NCBI RefSeq assembly: GCF_900110275.1
Contig: NZ_FODC01000004.1
Span: forward strand, 434,001-498,000
Origin: Duganella sp. CF517
GTDB taxonomy: Bacteria > Pseudomonadota > Gammaproteobacteria > Burkholderiales > Burkholderiaceae_D
Length of the DNA stretch: 64,000 nucleotides
Reading direction: 5' to 3'
Both the position numbers and the translations under genes were made by a program. The first letter of the stretch is position 1. Every line of letters begins with the position of its first letter. The notes under the pieces were generated by a model that was not told the DNA's origin, made no database searches, and was given only the letters and a program-made list of their open reading frames with translations. Of the stretch, positions 45,008 to 56,157 are shown one piece after another.

Positions 45008-47715
45008 CCGGGGCCAGGGCCGGCGACAGCGTGCGCGCGCGCTGGCTGCGGCGCGGACTCGACACGCATATCTCGCTGCCGCTGTTCGCCTTGCTGCTGC
45101 TGGTGGCGATCTGGCTGCTGTCGCTGCACGAGATCGATGTCGAACGGGCGCGCGCGCGCGAGGCCGCCGCCGACTCGCTGCGCGAGGTGCTGGGCACCTA
45201 CGAGGCGCAGGTGGCGCGCGGCCTGGACGGCATCGACCAGACGCTGCGCGTGCTCAAGTACGCGGTCGAACGGCGCGGCACCCTGGGCGCGCTGCCGGAG
45301 CTGGGCCGCGAAGGCTTGCTGCCGTCGGGCCTGGTGTTCACCGTCAGCATCGTCGACCGCGACGGCATGACGGTCGCCAGCAGTCCGCACGCGGCGCCGA
45401 TCCCGGTGGCCGACCAGCACTACTTCAACTTCCACCAGCAGCGCGACAGCGGCACCACCTATGTCGGCGAGCCCACGCGCGACGTCGCCAACACCGAGTG
45501 GCATCTGCATTTCACGCGCCGGCTCGACGACGAGAAGGGCAATTTCGCCGGCGTCGTCATGGTCGAAACCGATCCCGCGTACTTCACCAGCGGCTACGAA
45601 CGCAGCCGCATGGGCGAGCGCGGCATGCTGGGCCTGATCGGCACGGACGGCGTGGTGCGCGCCCTGCGCATCGGCGACCAGGTGTCGTTCGGCCAGCGCC
45701 TGGCGACGCCGGCGACGCCGCCGCTGGCGCAGGCGGTGGCCCGGCCCGATCCGCACGACGGCGTGCGCCGCTTCAGCGGCGTGACCGAGCTGCACGGCGT
45801 GGCGCTCAAGGTCGTCGCCGGTCTCGACGAGCACGAGCAGATGGCGGCGTTCGAGCGCAAGCGGCGCGAGATCCTGTGGCGCGCCGGCGCCGCCAGCCTG
45901 GCGCTGGCGCTCGCCACCGGCCTGCTGTGGCTGTGGTCGTGGCAGGGCGCGCGCCACCGCGCCCGCGTGCGGCGCGCGCAGGAAACCTACGCGGCGGCGT
46001 CGGCGGCCAGCCTGGACGCGTTTTTCGTCATGCGCGAGGTGCGCGACGCCGCCGGCGCGGTGGTCGACTTCAATATCGTCGACGCCAACGCGCGCGCCGC
46101 CGAGTTCACCGGCGTGAGCCGCGAGCGCCTGTGCCGCACCACGTTGCTGCGGCTGGTGCCGATGGCGCGCGCGAACGGCATGTTCGCCGACCTGGTGCGG
46201 GTGACCCAGGCCGGCGGCGTGCACGAGCAGGAGTGGGAGAACACCATTCCCGAGCTCAGCGCGCGCTGGCTGCACCAGCAGGTGGTGCCGGTCGAAGGCG
46301 GCGTGGTGGCGATCGTGCGCGACATCACCGAGCGCAAGCTGGCCGAGGAGCGCATGCAGCACCTGGCCCACCACGACACCTTGACCGGGCTGCCGAACCG
46401 CATCCTGATCACCGAGCGGCTCGAGCTGACGGTGGCCGCGGCGCGCCAGGACGGCGGCGACGGCGGCGCCACGCTGCTGGTGGCGTTCATCGACCTCGAT
46501 GGTTTCAAGCTGGTCAACGACGGGCTCGGCCACAACGCCGGCGACGCGCTGCTCAAGGTGGTGGCCGGGCGCATGGCCGCCTGCCTGCGCCCGGGCGACA
46601 CCGTCGGCCGTTTCGGCGGCGACGAATTCGTGCTGATGCTGCGCGAGGCCGCCGCCGTGGACGGCGCCGACGCCGGTGCGGCGGCGGTGCTGGAACGGGT
46701 GCGCGAGGCGGTGCTGCAACCGATCAGCGTGGGCGGCCAGCAGGTGCAGGTCAGCTGCAGCATCGGCGTGGCGGTCCACCCCCACGACGGCGCCGACGCC
46801 GAAACGTTGCTGATGCACGCCGACGCGGCGATGTACCGCGCCAAGGAGCTGGGCAAGAACAATTGCCAGTTCTATGCGCGGGAGATGAACGCCGAGATCG
46901 AACAGAAGCTGGTGCTGCTCGAGGGCATGCGCCAGGCGCTGGAGCACCGGCAGTTCCGCCTGGTGTACCAGCCCAAGGTGGACTTGCGCAGCGGCCGCAT
47001 CTTCGGCGCCGAGGCGCTGGTGCGCTGGGTCCATCCGGAGCACGGCGTGATCGGCCCGGACCGTTTCATCCCGCTGGCCGAGGAGAGCGGCATGATCGTG
47101 GCGCTGGGCGAGTGGGTGCTGCGCGAGGCCTGCCTGCAGAACCGCGCCTGGCAGGACGCCGGCCTGCCGCCGCTGTGCATTTCGGTCAACGTGTCGCCGC
47201 GCCAGTTCGAGGAGGGGCGGCTGGTCGAGCGGGTGGCGCTGGCGCTGGCCGACAGCGACATGGCGCCGCGCTGGCTGGAGCTGGAGGTGACCGAGGGCGT
47301 GATCATGCGCGACCTGACGCGGGCGCTCGGCAAGATGGAGCAGTTGCGGACGATGGGCGTGTCGCTGTCGATCGACGACTTCGGCACCGGCTATTCGAGC
47401 CTGTCGGCGCTCAAGTCGTTCCCGATCAGCACCCTCAAGATCGACAAGTCCTTCGTGCGCGACCTGGCGCACAGCGCCGGCGACCAGGCCATCGCCAGCT
47501 CCATCATCGGCCTGGCGCACCGCCTCAAGCTGCGCGTCATCGCCGAGGGCGTGGAGACCGAGCAGCAGCGCGGCTTCCTGCGCGCCAACGGCTGCGACGA
47601 GATGCAGGGCTATCTGTTCAGCGAGCCGCTGCCGCCGGAGCAGCTGGCGGCGTTGCTGAAACGCTCGGCCGGCGCCGCGCCGCCGCTAGCGCGGCGCAGC
47701 GAGGTCGCCGCCTAG
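45004..47715 (+). CDS. Membrane Cache-PAS-GGDEF-EAL c-di-GMP enzyme
   Basis: 903 residues. TM1 (about 20-40), periplasmic Cache sensor (about 45-285; VSIVDRDGMTVASSPH, DQHYFNFHQQRDSGTTYVGEP), TM2 (about 293-315), PAS (about 330-445), GGDEF with intact GGDEF near 540 and RPGD (RxxD inhibitory site), and EAL with EALVRW, DDFGTGYSSL and EGVETE. Both active sites look intact, so it may make and degrade c-di-GMP, the balance set by its input domains. It is coupled to the PBP-like gene by an ATGA overlap. The gene is convergent with the siderophore receptor gene, 31 bp apart. Confidence 0.92.
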   Translation: MTGARAGDSVRARWLRRGLDTHISLPLFALLLLVAIWLLSLHEIDVERARAREAAADSLREVLGTYEAQVARGLDGIDQTLRVLKYAVERRGTLGALPELGREGLLPSGLVFTVSIVDRDGMTVASSPHAAPIPVADQHYFNFHQQRDSGTTYVGEPTRDVANTEWHLHFTRRLDDEKGNFAGVVMVETDPAYFTSGYERSRMGERGMLGLIGTDGVVRALRIGDQVSFGQRLATPATPPLAQAVARPDPHDGVRRFSGVTELHGVALKVVAGLDEHEQMAAFERKRREILWRAGAASLALALATGLLWLWSWQGARHRARVRRAQETYAAASAASLDAFFVMREVRDAAGAVVDFNIVDANARAAEFTGVSRERLCRTTLLRLVPMARANGMFADLVRVTQAGGVHEQEWENTIPELSARWLHQQVVPVEGGVVAIVRDITERKLAEERMQHLAHHDTLTGLPNRILITERLELTVAAARQDGGDGGATLLVAFIDLDGFKLVNDGLGHNAGDALLKVVAGRMAACLRPGDTVGRFGGDEFVLMLREAAAVDGADAGAAAVLERVREAVLQPISVGGQQVQVSCSIGVAVHPHDGADAETLLMHADAAMYRAKELGKNNCQFYAREMNAEIEQKLVLLEGMRQALEHRQFRLVYQPKVDLRSGRIFGAEALVRWVHPEHGVIGPDRFIPLAEESGMIVALGEWVLREACLQNRAWQDAGLPPLCISVNVSPRQFEEGRLVERVALALADSDMAPRWLELEVTEGVIMRDLTRALGKMEQLRTMGVSLSIDDFGTGYSSLSALKSFPISTLKIDKSFVRDLAHSAGDQAIASSIIGLAHRLKLRVIAEGVETEQQRGFLRANGCDEMQGYLFSEPLPPEQLAALLKRSAGAAPPLARRSEVAA

Positions 47716-47746
47716 GCCGTACTCTAAAGCTTCGGCGCCGGCACCG

Positions 47747-49885
47747 TTACCAGGTCCACGTCAACGTGGCGCTGCCGTTGCGCGGCGCGCCGTACAGGCT
47801 TTGCGTCCAATACAGGCTGGTCAGGTATTTTTTGTCGGTCAGGTTGTTGAGGTTGACCGACAGGCTCAGGTGCTTGTCGATGTCGTAGCGGGCCATCAGG
47901 CCCAGCAGCGCATAGCTGGCCTGCGTGGTCTTGATGCCGTGGCCCTGGTCGGTGTCGATGGCGCTCTGCCACGCCACGGTGCCGCCGACCTTGAGCGCCG
48001 GCAGCGCCGGCACGCGGTAGGTGGTGTTGAGCTTGACCGTGGTGCGCGGGATGTAGGTCTTGACGATCCGCCCCTGGTCGCCGTGGATCGACAGCCGCGT
48101 GACGCCGGCGCTGGCCTGCCAGCCCTTGGCCAGCTCGCCGGCCAGGTCGAACTCGACGCCCTGCGATTCGGCGTTCAGGCCGCGATACACGGTCTTGCCG
48201 CCGACAAAGTCCGCCTGCTCGGCGGTGTTGTCCTGTTTGGTCTTGAAGACCGCCCCCGACAGATTCAGCTTGCCGTTGTAGAACGCGCCTTTCAGGCCGG
48301 CCTCGGTGGTCTTGCCTTCGACCGGCGCCAAGGTGTTGCCGTTGGCGTCGGTTTCGCTTTGCGGGTTGAAAATCGCCGTGTGGCTGGCGTAGGCCGACCA
48401 GTGGCGGTCGATGTCGTAGACCAGGCCCACGTAAGGCGTGCTCTTGCTGGCCGAGCGGACTTTGCTGGTGCCGTAGGAGACGCCGCTGCTCTTGGCGCGC
48501 GTGCTGTTGATGCCCGTAAGCAGCTTCCAGTCGTCGGCCAGGTTGAAGCGGGCGGCGGCGTAGACGGTGTTGCGGCGGTCCTCATAGCTGCTGCCGTCGG
48601 TGGCGGCGTCGAACAGCGGCTGCGGCAGGCTGCCGTCGAAGGCGCTGTTGCCCGGCAACGGGTCGCCGATGCCGCGTCCGTACAGCGATTCGTCGCGCAG
48701 GGTCGACTTCGACCAGCTGTAGCCGAAACTCAGGTCGTGCCGGCGGCCGCCCAGGCCGAACTTGCCGTCGACCGACACGTCCAGCAGGGTCTGGCGCTGG
48801 CGGGCGCCGTAGCGCGACGGGTAGGCGAACAGGCCGTCGCCGGTGGCCTTGTCGGGCGTGCCGTAGACATATTCCAGCGCCGAATCGGAGCGGTAGGTGA
48901 TGTGGTTGAGCGTCGATTGCACGCGCCAGCCCTGGCCCAGATCGTGGCCCAGTTCGGCGAAGCTGCTGTTGGTGACGGTGTCCCAGCGCGACCAGTCGGC
49001 CGACGTGCTGGCCGAGACCGGATAGTCGGTCGGGCTGCCGTCGGTGTAGAACAACGGCAGCGCCCCCCACATGACGCCCTTGCCGCGGTTGGTCTCGTAG
49101 GTGTGGCCGATGGTCAGCAAGGTCGCATCGCCGAGGCGGGCGTCGACGACGGCGTAGCCGACGGTCTTGCGCGGCGCGTAGCGGTCCAGGTAGGAATCGC
49201 TTTCCTGGCGGATCACGACGGCGCGGCCGGTGACGCTGCCGCTCTCGTTGAGCTTAGTGCTGGCGTCGCCCTCGACGCGGCGCTGATTCCACGAACCGAG
49301 CGTGACGCTGGCGCTGGCGGCCGTTTCCGCCGTCGGGCGCTTGCGGATGAAGTTGACGGTGGCCGACGGGTTGCCGGTCGAGCTCATCAGGCCGTTGGCG
49401 CCGCGCACGACGTCGATGCGCTCGTACAGGCCGGTGTCGAGGTTGCCGGCGATGTTGCCGAACACCAGCGGCGTGCCGACCCCGTCGTACTGGAAGTTGA
49501 TGATGTCGAAGCCGCGCGCGGTGTAATAGGTGCGGCTGGTTTCGACGCGCTCGACGGTGACGCCGGTGGTCGTGGCCAGCACGTCGTTGATATTGTTGAG
49601 CCTGAAGTCGTCCATCAGCGCGCGGGTCACCACCGACACCGATTGCGGCGTCTCGCGCAGCGACAGGTCGAGCTTGCCCGCCGAGCGGGTGCGCCCGGCC
49701 GTGTAGCCGTCGTCCGCGGCGCTCCCGGTCACCGTCACCACCGCCATGGTCGGCTCGGCGGCGGACGCCTCGGCGGCGCCGCCCGACTCGGTGGCGGCGG
49801 CCGCGCGGTCGGCGGCCAGGGTGGTGGCGCAATGGGCCAGCGACAGCGCCAGCAACAGCGGGCGCAGGGGAAGGTGACGGGGCAT
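47747..49885 (-). CDS. TonB-dependent siderophore receptor (FhuE/FpvA type)
   Basis: 712 residues, outer membrane. Signal peptide (about 1-24), a plug domain (LRETPQSVSVVTRALMDDF, then RIDVVRGANGLMSSTGNPSATVNFIRKRP), and a 22-strand barrel ending in LTWTW with aromatic C-terminus. Plug and barrel segments (YTARGFDI, YERIDVVRGANGL, NPSATVNFIRKRP) resemble hydroxamate/coprogen-type receptors, so a ferric hydroxamate or mixed siderophore is likely, but specificity cannot be read. There is no N-terminal signalling extension of the FecA kind. A Fur box lies upstream at 49982-50000. Confidence 0.92.
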   Translation of the reverse strand: MPRHLPLRPLLLALSLAHCATTLAADRAAAATESGGAAEASAAEPTMAVVTVTGSAADDGYTAGRTRSAGKLDLSLRETPQSVSVVTRALMDDFRLNNINDVLATTTGVTVERVETSRTYYTARGFDIINFQYDGVGTPLVFGNIAGNLDTGLYERIDVVRGANGLMSSTGNPSATVNFIRKRPTAETAASASVTLGSWNQRRVEGDASTKLNESGSVTGRAVVIRQESDSYLDRYAPRKTVGYAVVDARLGDATLLTIGHTYETNRGKGVMWGALPLFYTDGSPTDYPVSASTSADWSRWDTVTNSSFAELGHDLGQGWRVQSTLNHITYRSDSALEYVYGTPDKATGDGLFAYPSRYGARQRQTLLDVSVDGKFGLGGRRHDLSFGYSWSKSTLRDESLYGRGIGDPLPGNSAFDGSLPQPLFDAATDGSSYEDRRNTVYAAARFNLADDWKLLTGINSTRAKSSGVSYGTSKVRSASKSTPYVGLVYDIDRHWSAYASHTAIFNPQSETDANGNTLAPVEGKTTEAGLKGAFYNGKLNLSGAVFKTKQDNTAEQADFVGGKTVYRGLNAESQGVEFDLAGELAKGWQASAGVTRLSIHGDQGRIVKTYIPRTTVKLNTTYRVPALPALKVGGTVAWQSAIDTDQGHGIKTTQASYALLGLMARYDIDKHLSLSVNLNNLTDKKYLTSLYWTQSLYGAPRNGSATLTWTW

Positions 49886-49981
49886 GCGGAACTCCTTGAG
49901 CGGGGTGGTGTCACTGGCTGGGGAATCGCGTTGCCTGGCTGGGACGGTGAATTGGATGAAATGGGCGCGCGGCGCTCAAAT

Positions 49982-50000
49982 CTTAATAAGAATCATTACC
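49982..50000 (-). promoter_or_regulatory. Fur box upstream of the siderophore receptor gene
   Basis: CTTAATAAGAATCATTACC matches 14 of 19 positions of the Fur consensus. It lies about 100 bp before the receptor ATG (49885) and 145 bp before the rightward export-lipoprotein gene (50145), so iron could affect either. Confidence 0.7.
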
Positions 50001-50144
50001 GATTATAGTTGATTGGTGACATGTATGCAAAGGTGGCGGCGAGGCGGGGGCGGGCGGCGACATGGCGCCCAAGCGCGCATTTGATGTGCGACAAGACTGC
50101 CTTGCGGGACGCGATCTACTCTGGGCGAGCTATTGGAGGCCGTC

Positions 50145-51260
50145 ATGCACACCGTCACACCATCCACCACCGCCGCCGGCGCGTCCGCGCTGATGCCCTT
50201 GCTGTTCAGTTTGGCGTTGCTGGGCGGCTGCGCCACCGGCATGCATGGCGCGCCGGCGCCCGACGACGCCGAGGTCATCCCCATCACCGAGCAATGGCTC
50301 GACGCCCAGCAGCGCAGTGACGCCGGCGCGCCGGCGGCCGGCCAGGATCCGGGCGGCCTGGCGGTCGCCGCGCCCGGCGCCTATACCTATATCCTCGGCG
50401 TCGGCGACGTGCTGGCGATCACCTTGTGGGACCATCCCGAACTGACCGGCGCGGTCGCGCGCGACCAGGGCGTCGACGGCGCCGGTCTGGGGCCGCCGGC
50501 GGCCAGCTTCGTCATCGACCAGCAGGGCCAGCTGCATTTTCCGTTCGCCGGCACGATGGACTTCGCCGGGCTGACGCGCGAACAGGCCGGCGCCTTGCTG
50601 ACCACGCGGCTGGCGCGCTATTTCCGCGACCCGCGCGTCACGCTCAGCGTGCAGGCGTACCGCAGCCAGCGGGTCTACGTCGACGGCGAGGTGCGCACGC
50701 CCGGCCTGCAGAGCGTCAACGATATTCCGATGACCCTGCTCGAGGCGATCAACCGCGCCGGCGGCCTGACGCCCAACGCCGACCAGAGCCGCGTCAGCGT
50801 CGAGCGCGCGGGCCGGCGCCACCAGGTCGACCTGATCCGGGCGCTGCGCGACGGCCGCCACGGCGCCGCCGTGATGCTGGTCAACGGCGACATCGTGCGG
50901 GTGCCGCCGCGCGACGAGAGCAAGGTGTTCGTCGCCGGCGAGGTGCTGCAGCCGCGCGCGCTGACCATGCACGACGGCCGGCTGACCTTGAACGAGGCGC
51001 TCGGCGAGGTCGGCGGCATCAATCCGCAAAGCGGCGACGCCGGCCAGGTGTACGTGGTGCGGCAGACGGCGCAGGGGCCGCGCGTGTACCGGCTCGACGC
51101 CCGGCCGTCGCGCGCGCTGGCGCTGGCCGAGCGCTTCGCGCTACGCCCCAAGGACGTCGTGTACGTGGCCGCCTCGCCGCTGGCCAACTGGCACCGCGCG
51201 ATCAGCCAGCTGTTCCCGGGCGAGCTGTCGTCCGTCGTCGGCGCCACCACCAGACCATAG
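50145..51260 (+). CDS. Polysaccharide export lipoprotein (Wza-like outer-membrane channel)
   Basis: 371 residues. Lipoprotein signal with lipobox LLGGC (Cys29). A polysaccharide export (PES) domain (about 75-185; YILGVGDVLAITLWDHPEL, FPFAGTMDFAGLTREQAGALLTTRLARYF), followed by two SLBB domains (VYVDGEVRTPGLQSVND; VFVAGEVLQPRALTMHD). It would form the outer-membrane secretion channel for exopolysaccharide. The start at 50145 is fixed by GGAGG 5 bases upstream; an in-frame TTG at 50133 overlaps that RBS. It begins the rightward EPS block, 7 bp before the Wzc-like gene. Confidence 0.93.
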   Translation: MHTVTPSTTAAGASALMPLLFSLALLGGCATGMHGAPAPDDAEVIPITEQWLDAQQRSDAGAPAAGQDPGGLAVAAPGAYTYILGVGDVLAITLWDHPELTGAVARDQGVDGAGLGPPAASFVIDQQGQLHFPFAGTMDFAGLTREQAGALLTTRLARYFRDPRVTLSVQAYRSQRVYVDGEVRTPGLQSVNDIPMTLLEAINRAGGLTPNADQSRVSVERAGRRHQVDLIRALRDGRHGAAVMLVNGDIVRVPPRDESKVFVAGEVLQPRALTMHDGRLTLNEALGEVGGINPQSGDAGQVYVVRQTAQGPRVYRLDARPSRALALAERFALRPKDVVYVAASPLANWHRAISQLFPGELSSVVGATTRP

Positions 51261-51267
51261 GCCCACC

Positions 51268-53478
51268 ATGAACGACGCTTACGACAACCCGCCACAACTG
51301 CGCTCGCTGCGCGGCATCGCCGCGCCGACCCGGCTGATCGAGCGGATCGACCCGCTGCCCGAGCCGGACCCGGCCGCGCTGCCGTGGCGCGCCTACTTCC
51401 ACACGCTGCGGGCGCGGCGCTGGCTGGTGCTCGGCGTGGCCGCGCTGTGCACGTTGGCGGCGCTGGCCTACGCGCTGGCCGCGCGTCCGGTGTACGAGGC
51501 CAACATGCTGCTGCACGTGGAGGAGGACACGCCGAACGCGTCGAAGAACATCCTCAACGACGTCTCGTCGCTGTTCGAAACCAAGAAGGCGGCGATCGCC
51601 GAGATGGAGGTGCTGCATTCGCGGCTGGTGGTGGCGCGCGCGGTCGACACGCTGCGCCTGTACATCGACGCCCGGCCGCGCTATTTCCCGCTGGGCGGCG
51701 AGTGGATCGCGGCGCGGCGCGGCGGCGCCTTGTCCGAACCCGGCCTGCTCGGGCGCGGCGGCTATGTGTGGGGAGGCGAGAAAATCGAGGTCGCCAGCTT
51801 CGACGTGCCGGACGCCATGTACAACCAGGACTTCACCGTCACCGCGCTCGGCGGCGGGCGCTACCGGCTCAGCGACAGCAAGCGGCGCCCCGTGCTCGAG
51901 GGCGAGGCCGGGCGGGCGGCGCACGCCGCCGGCCCCGACGGCGCCATCGACCTGATGGTGACGCGGCTGCGCGGCAATCCCGGCGCCCGCTTCACTGTGC
52001 GGCGCAGCTCGCGCCTGGCCGCGCTCGAGCAGGTGCAGGGCGCGCTGCAAATCGCCGAGCAGGGCAAGCAGTCGGGCGTGATCTCCGTCAAGCTGCACGG
52101 CGCCGAGCCGCAGCAGGTGTACGCCACCCTGACCGAGATCGGCAGCGAATACATGCGGCAAAACCTGGCGCGCCGCACCGAGGAGGCGCAGAAGACGCTG
52201 GCCTTCCTCGACCGCCAGCTGCCGGTGCTGCGCCACCAGCTCGAAAGCGCCGAGGCCAGCTACAACGGCTACCGCAGCAGCCACGCCACCGTCAACCTCG
52301 AGCACGAGGTGCGCATCGCGCTCGACACCCTGGCGGCGGCGCGGACGCGGCGCAGCACGTTGGCGCAAAAGCGCGCCGAACTGCTGGGGCGCTACACCGA
52401 CGAGCACCCGCTGCTGCAGGCGCTCAACCAGCAGGGCCGCGAGACCGCGCACGAGATCGACGCGCTCGAGGCGCGCATCAAGCGCCTGCCGCTGGTCGAG
52501 CAGGAGCAGGCGCGCCTGGCGCGCGAGGTCAAGGTCAGCACCGACCTGTACACCGAGCTGTTGAACACGGCGCAGCAGTTGCGGCTGGTGGCGGTGGGGC
52601 GGATCGGCAACGTGCGCATGGTCGACATGCCGGTGGCGCCGGAGCGGCCGCTCAAGCCGAACCGCTCGCTGATCGTGGCGCTGGGCATGGTCACCGGCCT
52701 GTTCCTGGGCGCGCTGGCGGCCTTCGCCAGCAAGGCCGTCGGCGGCGGCATCGACGACCCCGAACGCATCGAGGCGATGCTGGGCGCGCACACGGTGCAT
52801 GCGACGATCCCGCACAGCCACAGCCAGGACCGCTTGCGGCGCCAGGCGCGCAAGCGGGCGCCGCTGCTGTTGGCGCAGGCGGCGCCCGACGACGCGGCGG
52901 CCGAGAGCCTGCGGGCGTTCCGCGCCGCGCTGCAATTCGTGTTGCCGCACAGCCGCAACAACGTCGTCAGCTGCCTGGGGCCGACGCGGCGCGTGGGCGC
53001 CTCGTTCGTGTCGGTCAACCTGGCGTTGCTTCTGGCCTCGGGCGGCAAGCGCACCTTGCTGATCGACGCCGACCTGCGCGACGGCCGCCTGCACGAGTAT
53101 TTCGGCATCGAGCGTTCGGGCGGGCTGGCCGAGTGCCTGGCCGGCGCGCTGCAGCCGCACCTGGCGCTGCGCCACGGAGTTGCCGACCATCTTGATTTTA
53201 TTCCTTGCGGCAGCGTGCTGCCGCAACAGACGGAGCTTCTGCAGCACCGCCATCTGGGCGCGCTGCTCGCGTCGCTCGGTGCCCGCTACGATGTGGTGCT
53301 GATGACGGCGCCGCCGGTGATGGAGGCGGCCGACGCGCTGGTGGTCGGCGCCCACGCCGGCGCCGTGTTCCTGGTCACCCGCGCCGGCGTGACCACCGAA
53401 GGCCAGCTCAACGCGGCCGTCAAGCGGCTCAACCGGGCCGGCATCGCGCCGCACGGCGTGCTGTTCAACGACGCCTGA
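51268..53478 (+). CDS. Wzc/GNVR-type polysaccharide co-polymerase with degenerate tyrosine-kinase domain
   Basis: 736 residues, inner membrane. TM1 (about 51-72), Wzz-type periplasmic domain, long coiled coil (about 300-440), GNVR segment with the Pro-rich PVAPERPLKPN before TM2 (about 470-490), then a cytoplasmic BY-kinase-like domain. In that domain the Walker A reads GPTRRVGAS (571-579): Ala578 stands where the catalytic Lys should be. Walker A' is kept (LLIDADLRDG), but Walker B reads VVLMTAPP instead of the usual IDTPP, so the Asp is missing. The chain ends at GVLFNDA with no Tyr cluster. It probably still sets chain length and links to the Wza channel, but should not autophosphorylate. 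Confidence 0.9.
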   Translation: MNDAYDNPPQLRSLRGIAAPTRLIERIDPLPEPDPAALPWRAYFHTLRARRWLVLGVAALCTLAALAYALAARPVYEANMLLHVEEDTPNASKNILNDVSSLFETKKAAIAEMEVLHSRLVVARAVDTLRLYIDARPRYFPLGGEWIAARRGGALSEPGLLGRGGYVWGGEKIEVASFDVPDAMYNQDFTVTALGGGRYRLSDSKRRPVLEGEAGRAAHAAGPDGAIDLMVTRLRGNPGARFTVRRSSRLAALEQVQGALQIAEQGKQSGVISVKLHGAEPQQVYATLTEIGSEYMRQNLARRTEEAQKTLAFLDRQLPVLRHQLESAEASYNGYRSSHATVNLEHEVRIALDTLAAARTRRSTLAQKRAELLGRYTDEHPLLQALNQQGRETAHEIDALEARIKRLPLVEQEQARLAREVKVSTDLYTELLNTAQQLRLVAVGRIGNVRMVDMPVAPERPLKPNRSLIVALGMVTGLFLGALAAFASKAVGGGIDDPERIEAMLGAHTVHATIPHSHSQDRLRRQARKRAPLLLAQAAPDDAAAESLRAFRAALQFVLPHSRNNVVSCLGPTRRVGASFVSVNLALLLASGGKRTLLIDADLRDGRLHEYFGIERSGGLAECLAGALQPHLALRHGVADHLDFIPCGSVLPQQTELLQHRHLGALLASLGARYDVVLMTAPPVMEAADALVVGAHAGAVFLVTRAGVTTEGQLNAAVKRLNRAGIAPHGVLFNDA

Positions 53479-53496
53479 CGCGCCGGCGCGGGGACC

Positions 53497-53544
53497 GCCA
53501 TCCCGCCGTCCCGCCGTCCCGCCGTCCCGCCGTCCCGCCGTCCT
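53497..53544 (+). repeat. Octanucleotide tandem repeat (GCCGTCCC) x6
   Basis: Six 8-bp units, the four middle ones identical, the first GCCATCCC and the last GCCGTCCT. It starts 18 bp after the Wzc-like stop. Non-coding. Copy number could vary by slippage and change the spacing between the export genes and the following lipoprotein gene. Confidence 0.85.
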
Positions 53545-53744
53545 GTGCCGCTCTGCGCGCTGATGTCCCGCGCTGTTGCCCTGCGGAGTTAGCTGTGCTG
53601 TTTTTTATATTGTTACCAGCGCGTTTTGACGTGGTTTTTTTGTTGTAATAAAGTCTTGTCAGAATTTTTTTCTAAAAGCATTGAACTATAGAATTTGATT
53701 TAGATCAAACCTTCCTCATTCACTTCATGAACGAGGAAAGTCTG
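53545..53744 (+). other. AT-rich promoter/leader region of the beta-helix lipoprotein gene
   Basis: 200 bp with a sharp drop in GC, including T-runs at 53592-53598 and 53634-53641. Several -10-like stretches (TATAGAAT near 53687, GTAATAAAG near 53645) occur, but no single promoter can be chosen. It suggests that the lipoprotein gene has its own promoter, separate from the export genes. Confidence 0.45.
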
Positions 53745-56093
<2,349 letters not shown>

Positions 56094-56120
56094 CACGCGG
56101 ATAACGCCAAGAGCAGGCGG

Positions 56121-56143
56121 GCGGCGGCGAACCAGGCCGCCGC
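56121..56143. terminator. GC-rich hairpin between convergent EPS blocks
   Basis: Perfect 8-bp stem GCGGCGGC/GCCGCCGC with loop GAACCAG, between the stops of the lipoprotein gene (56093) and the fused transferase gene (56158). No T-run follows on either strand. It is a likely shared 3'-end structure, weak as a terminator by itself. Confidence 0.45.
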
Positions 56144-56157
56144 CGGCGGGCCGGCCA

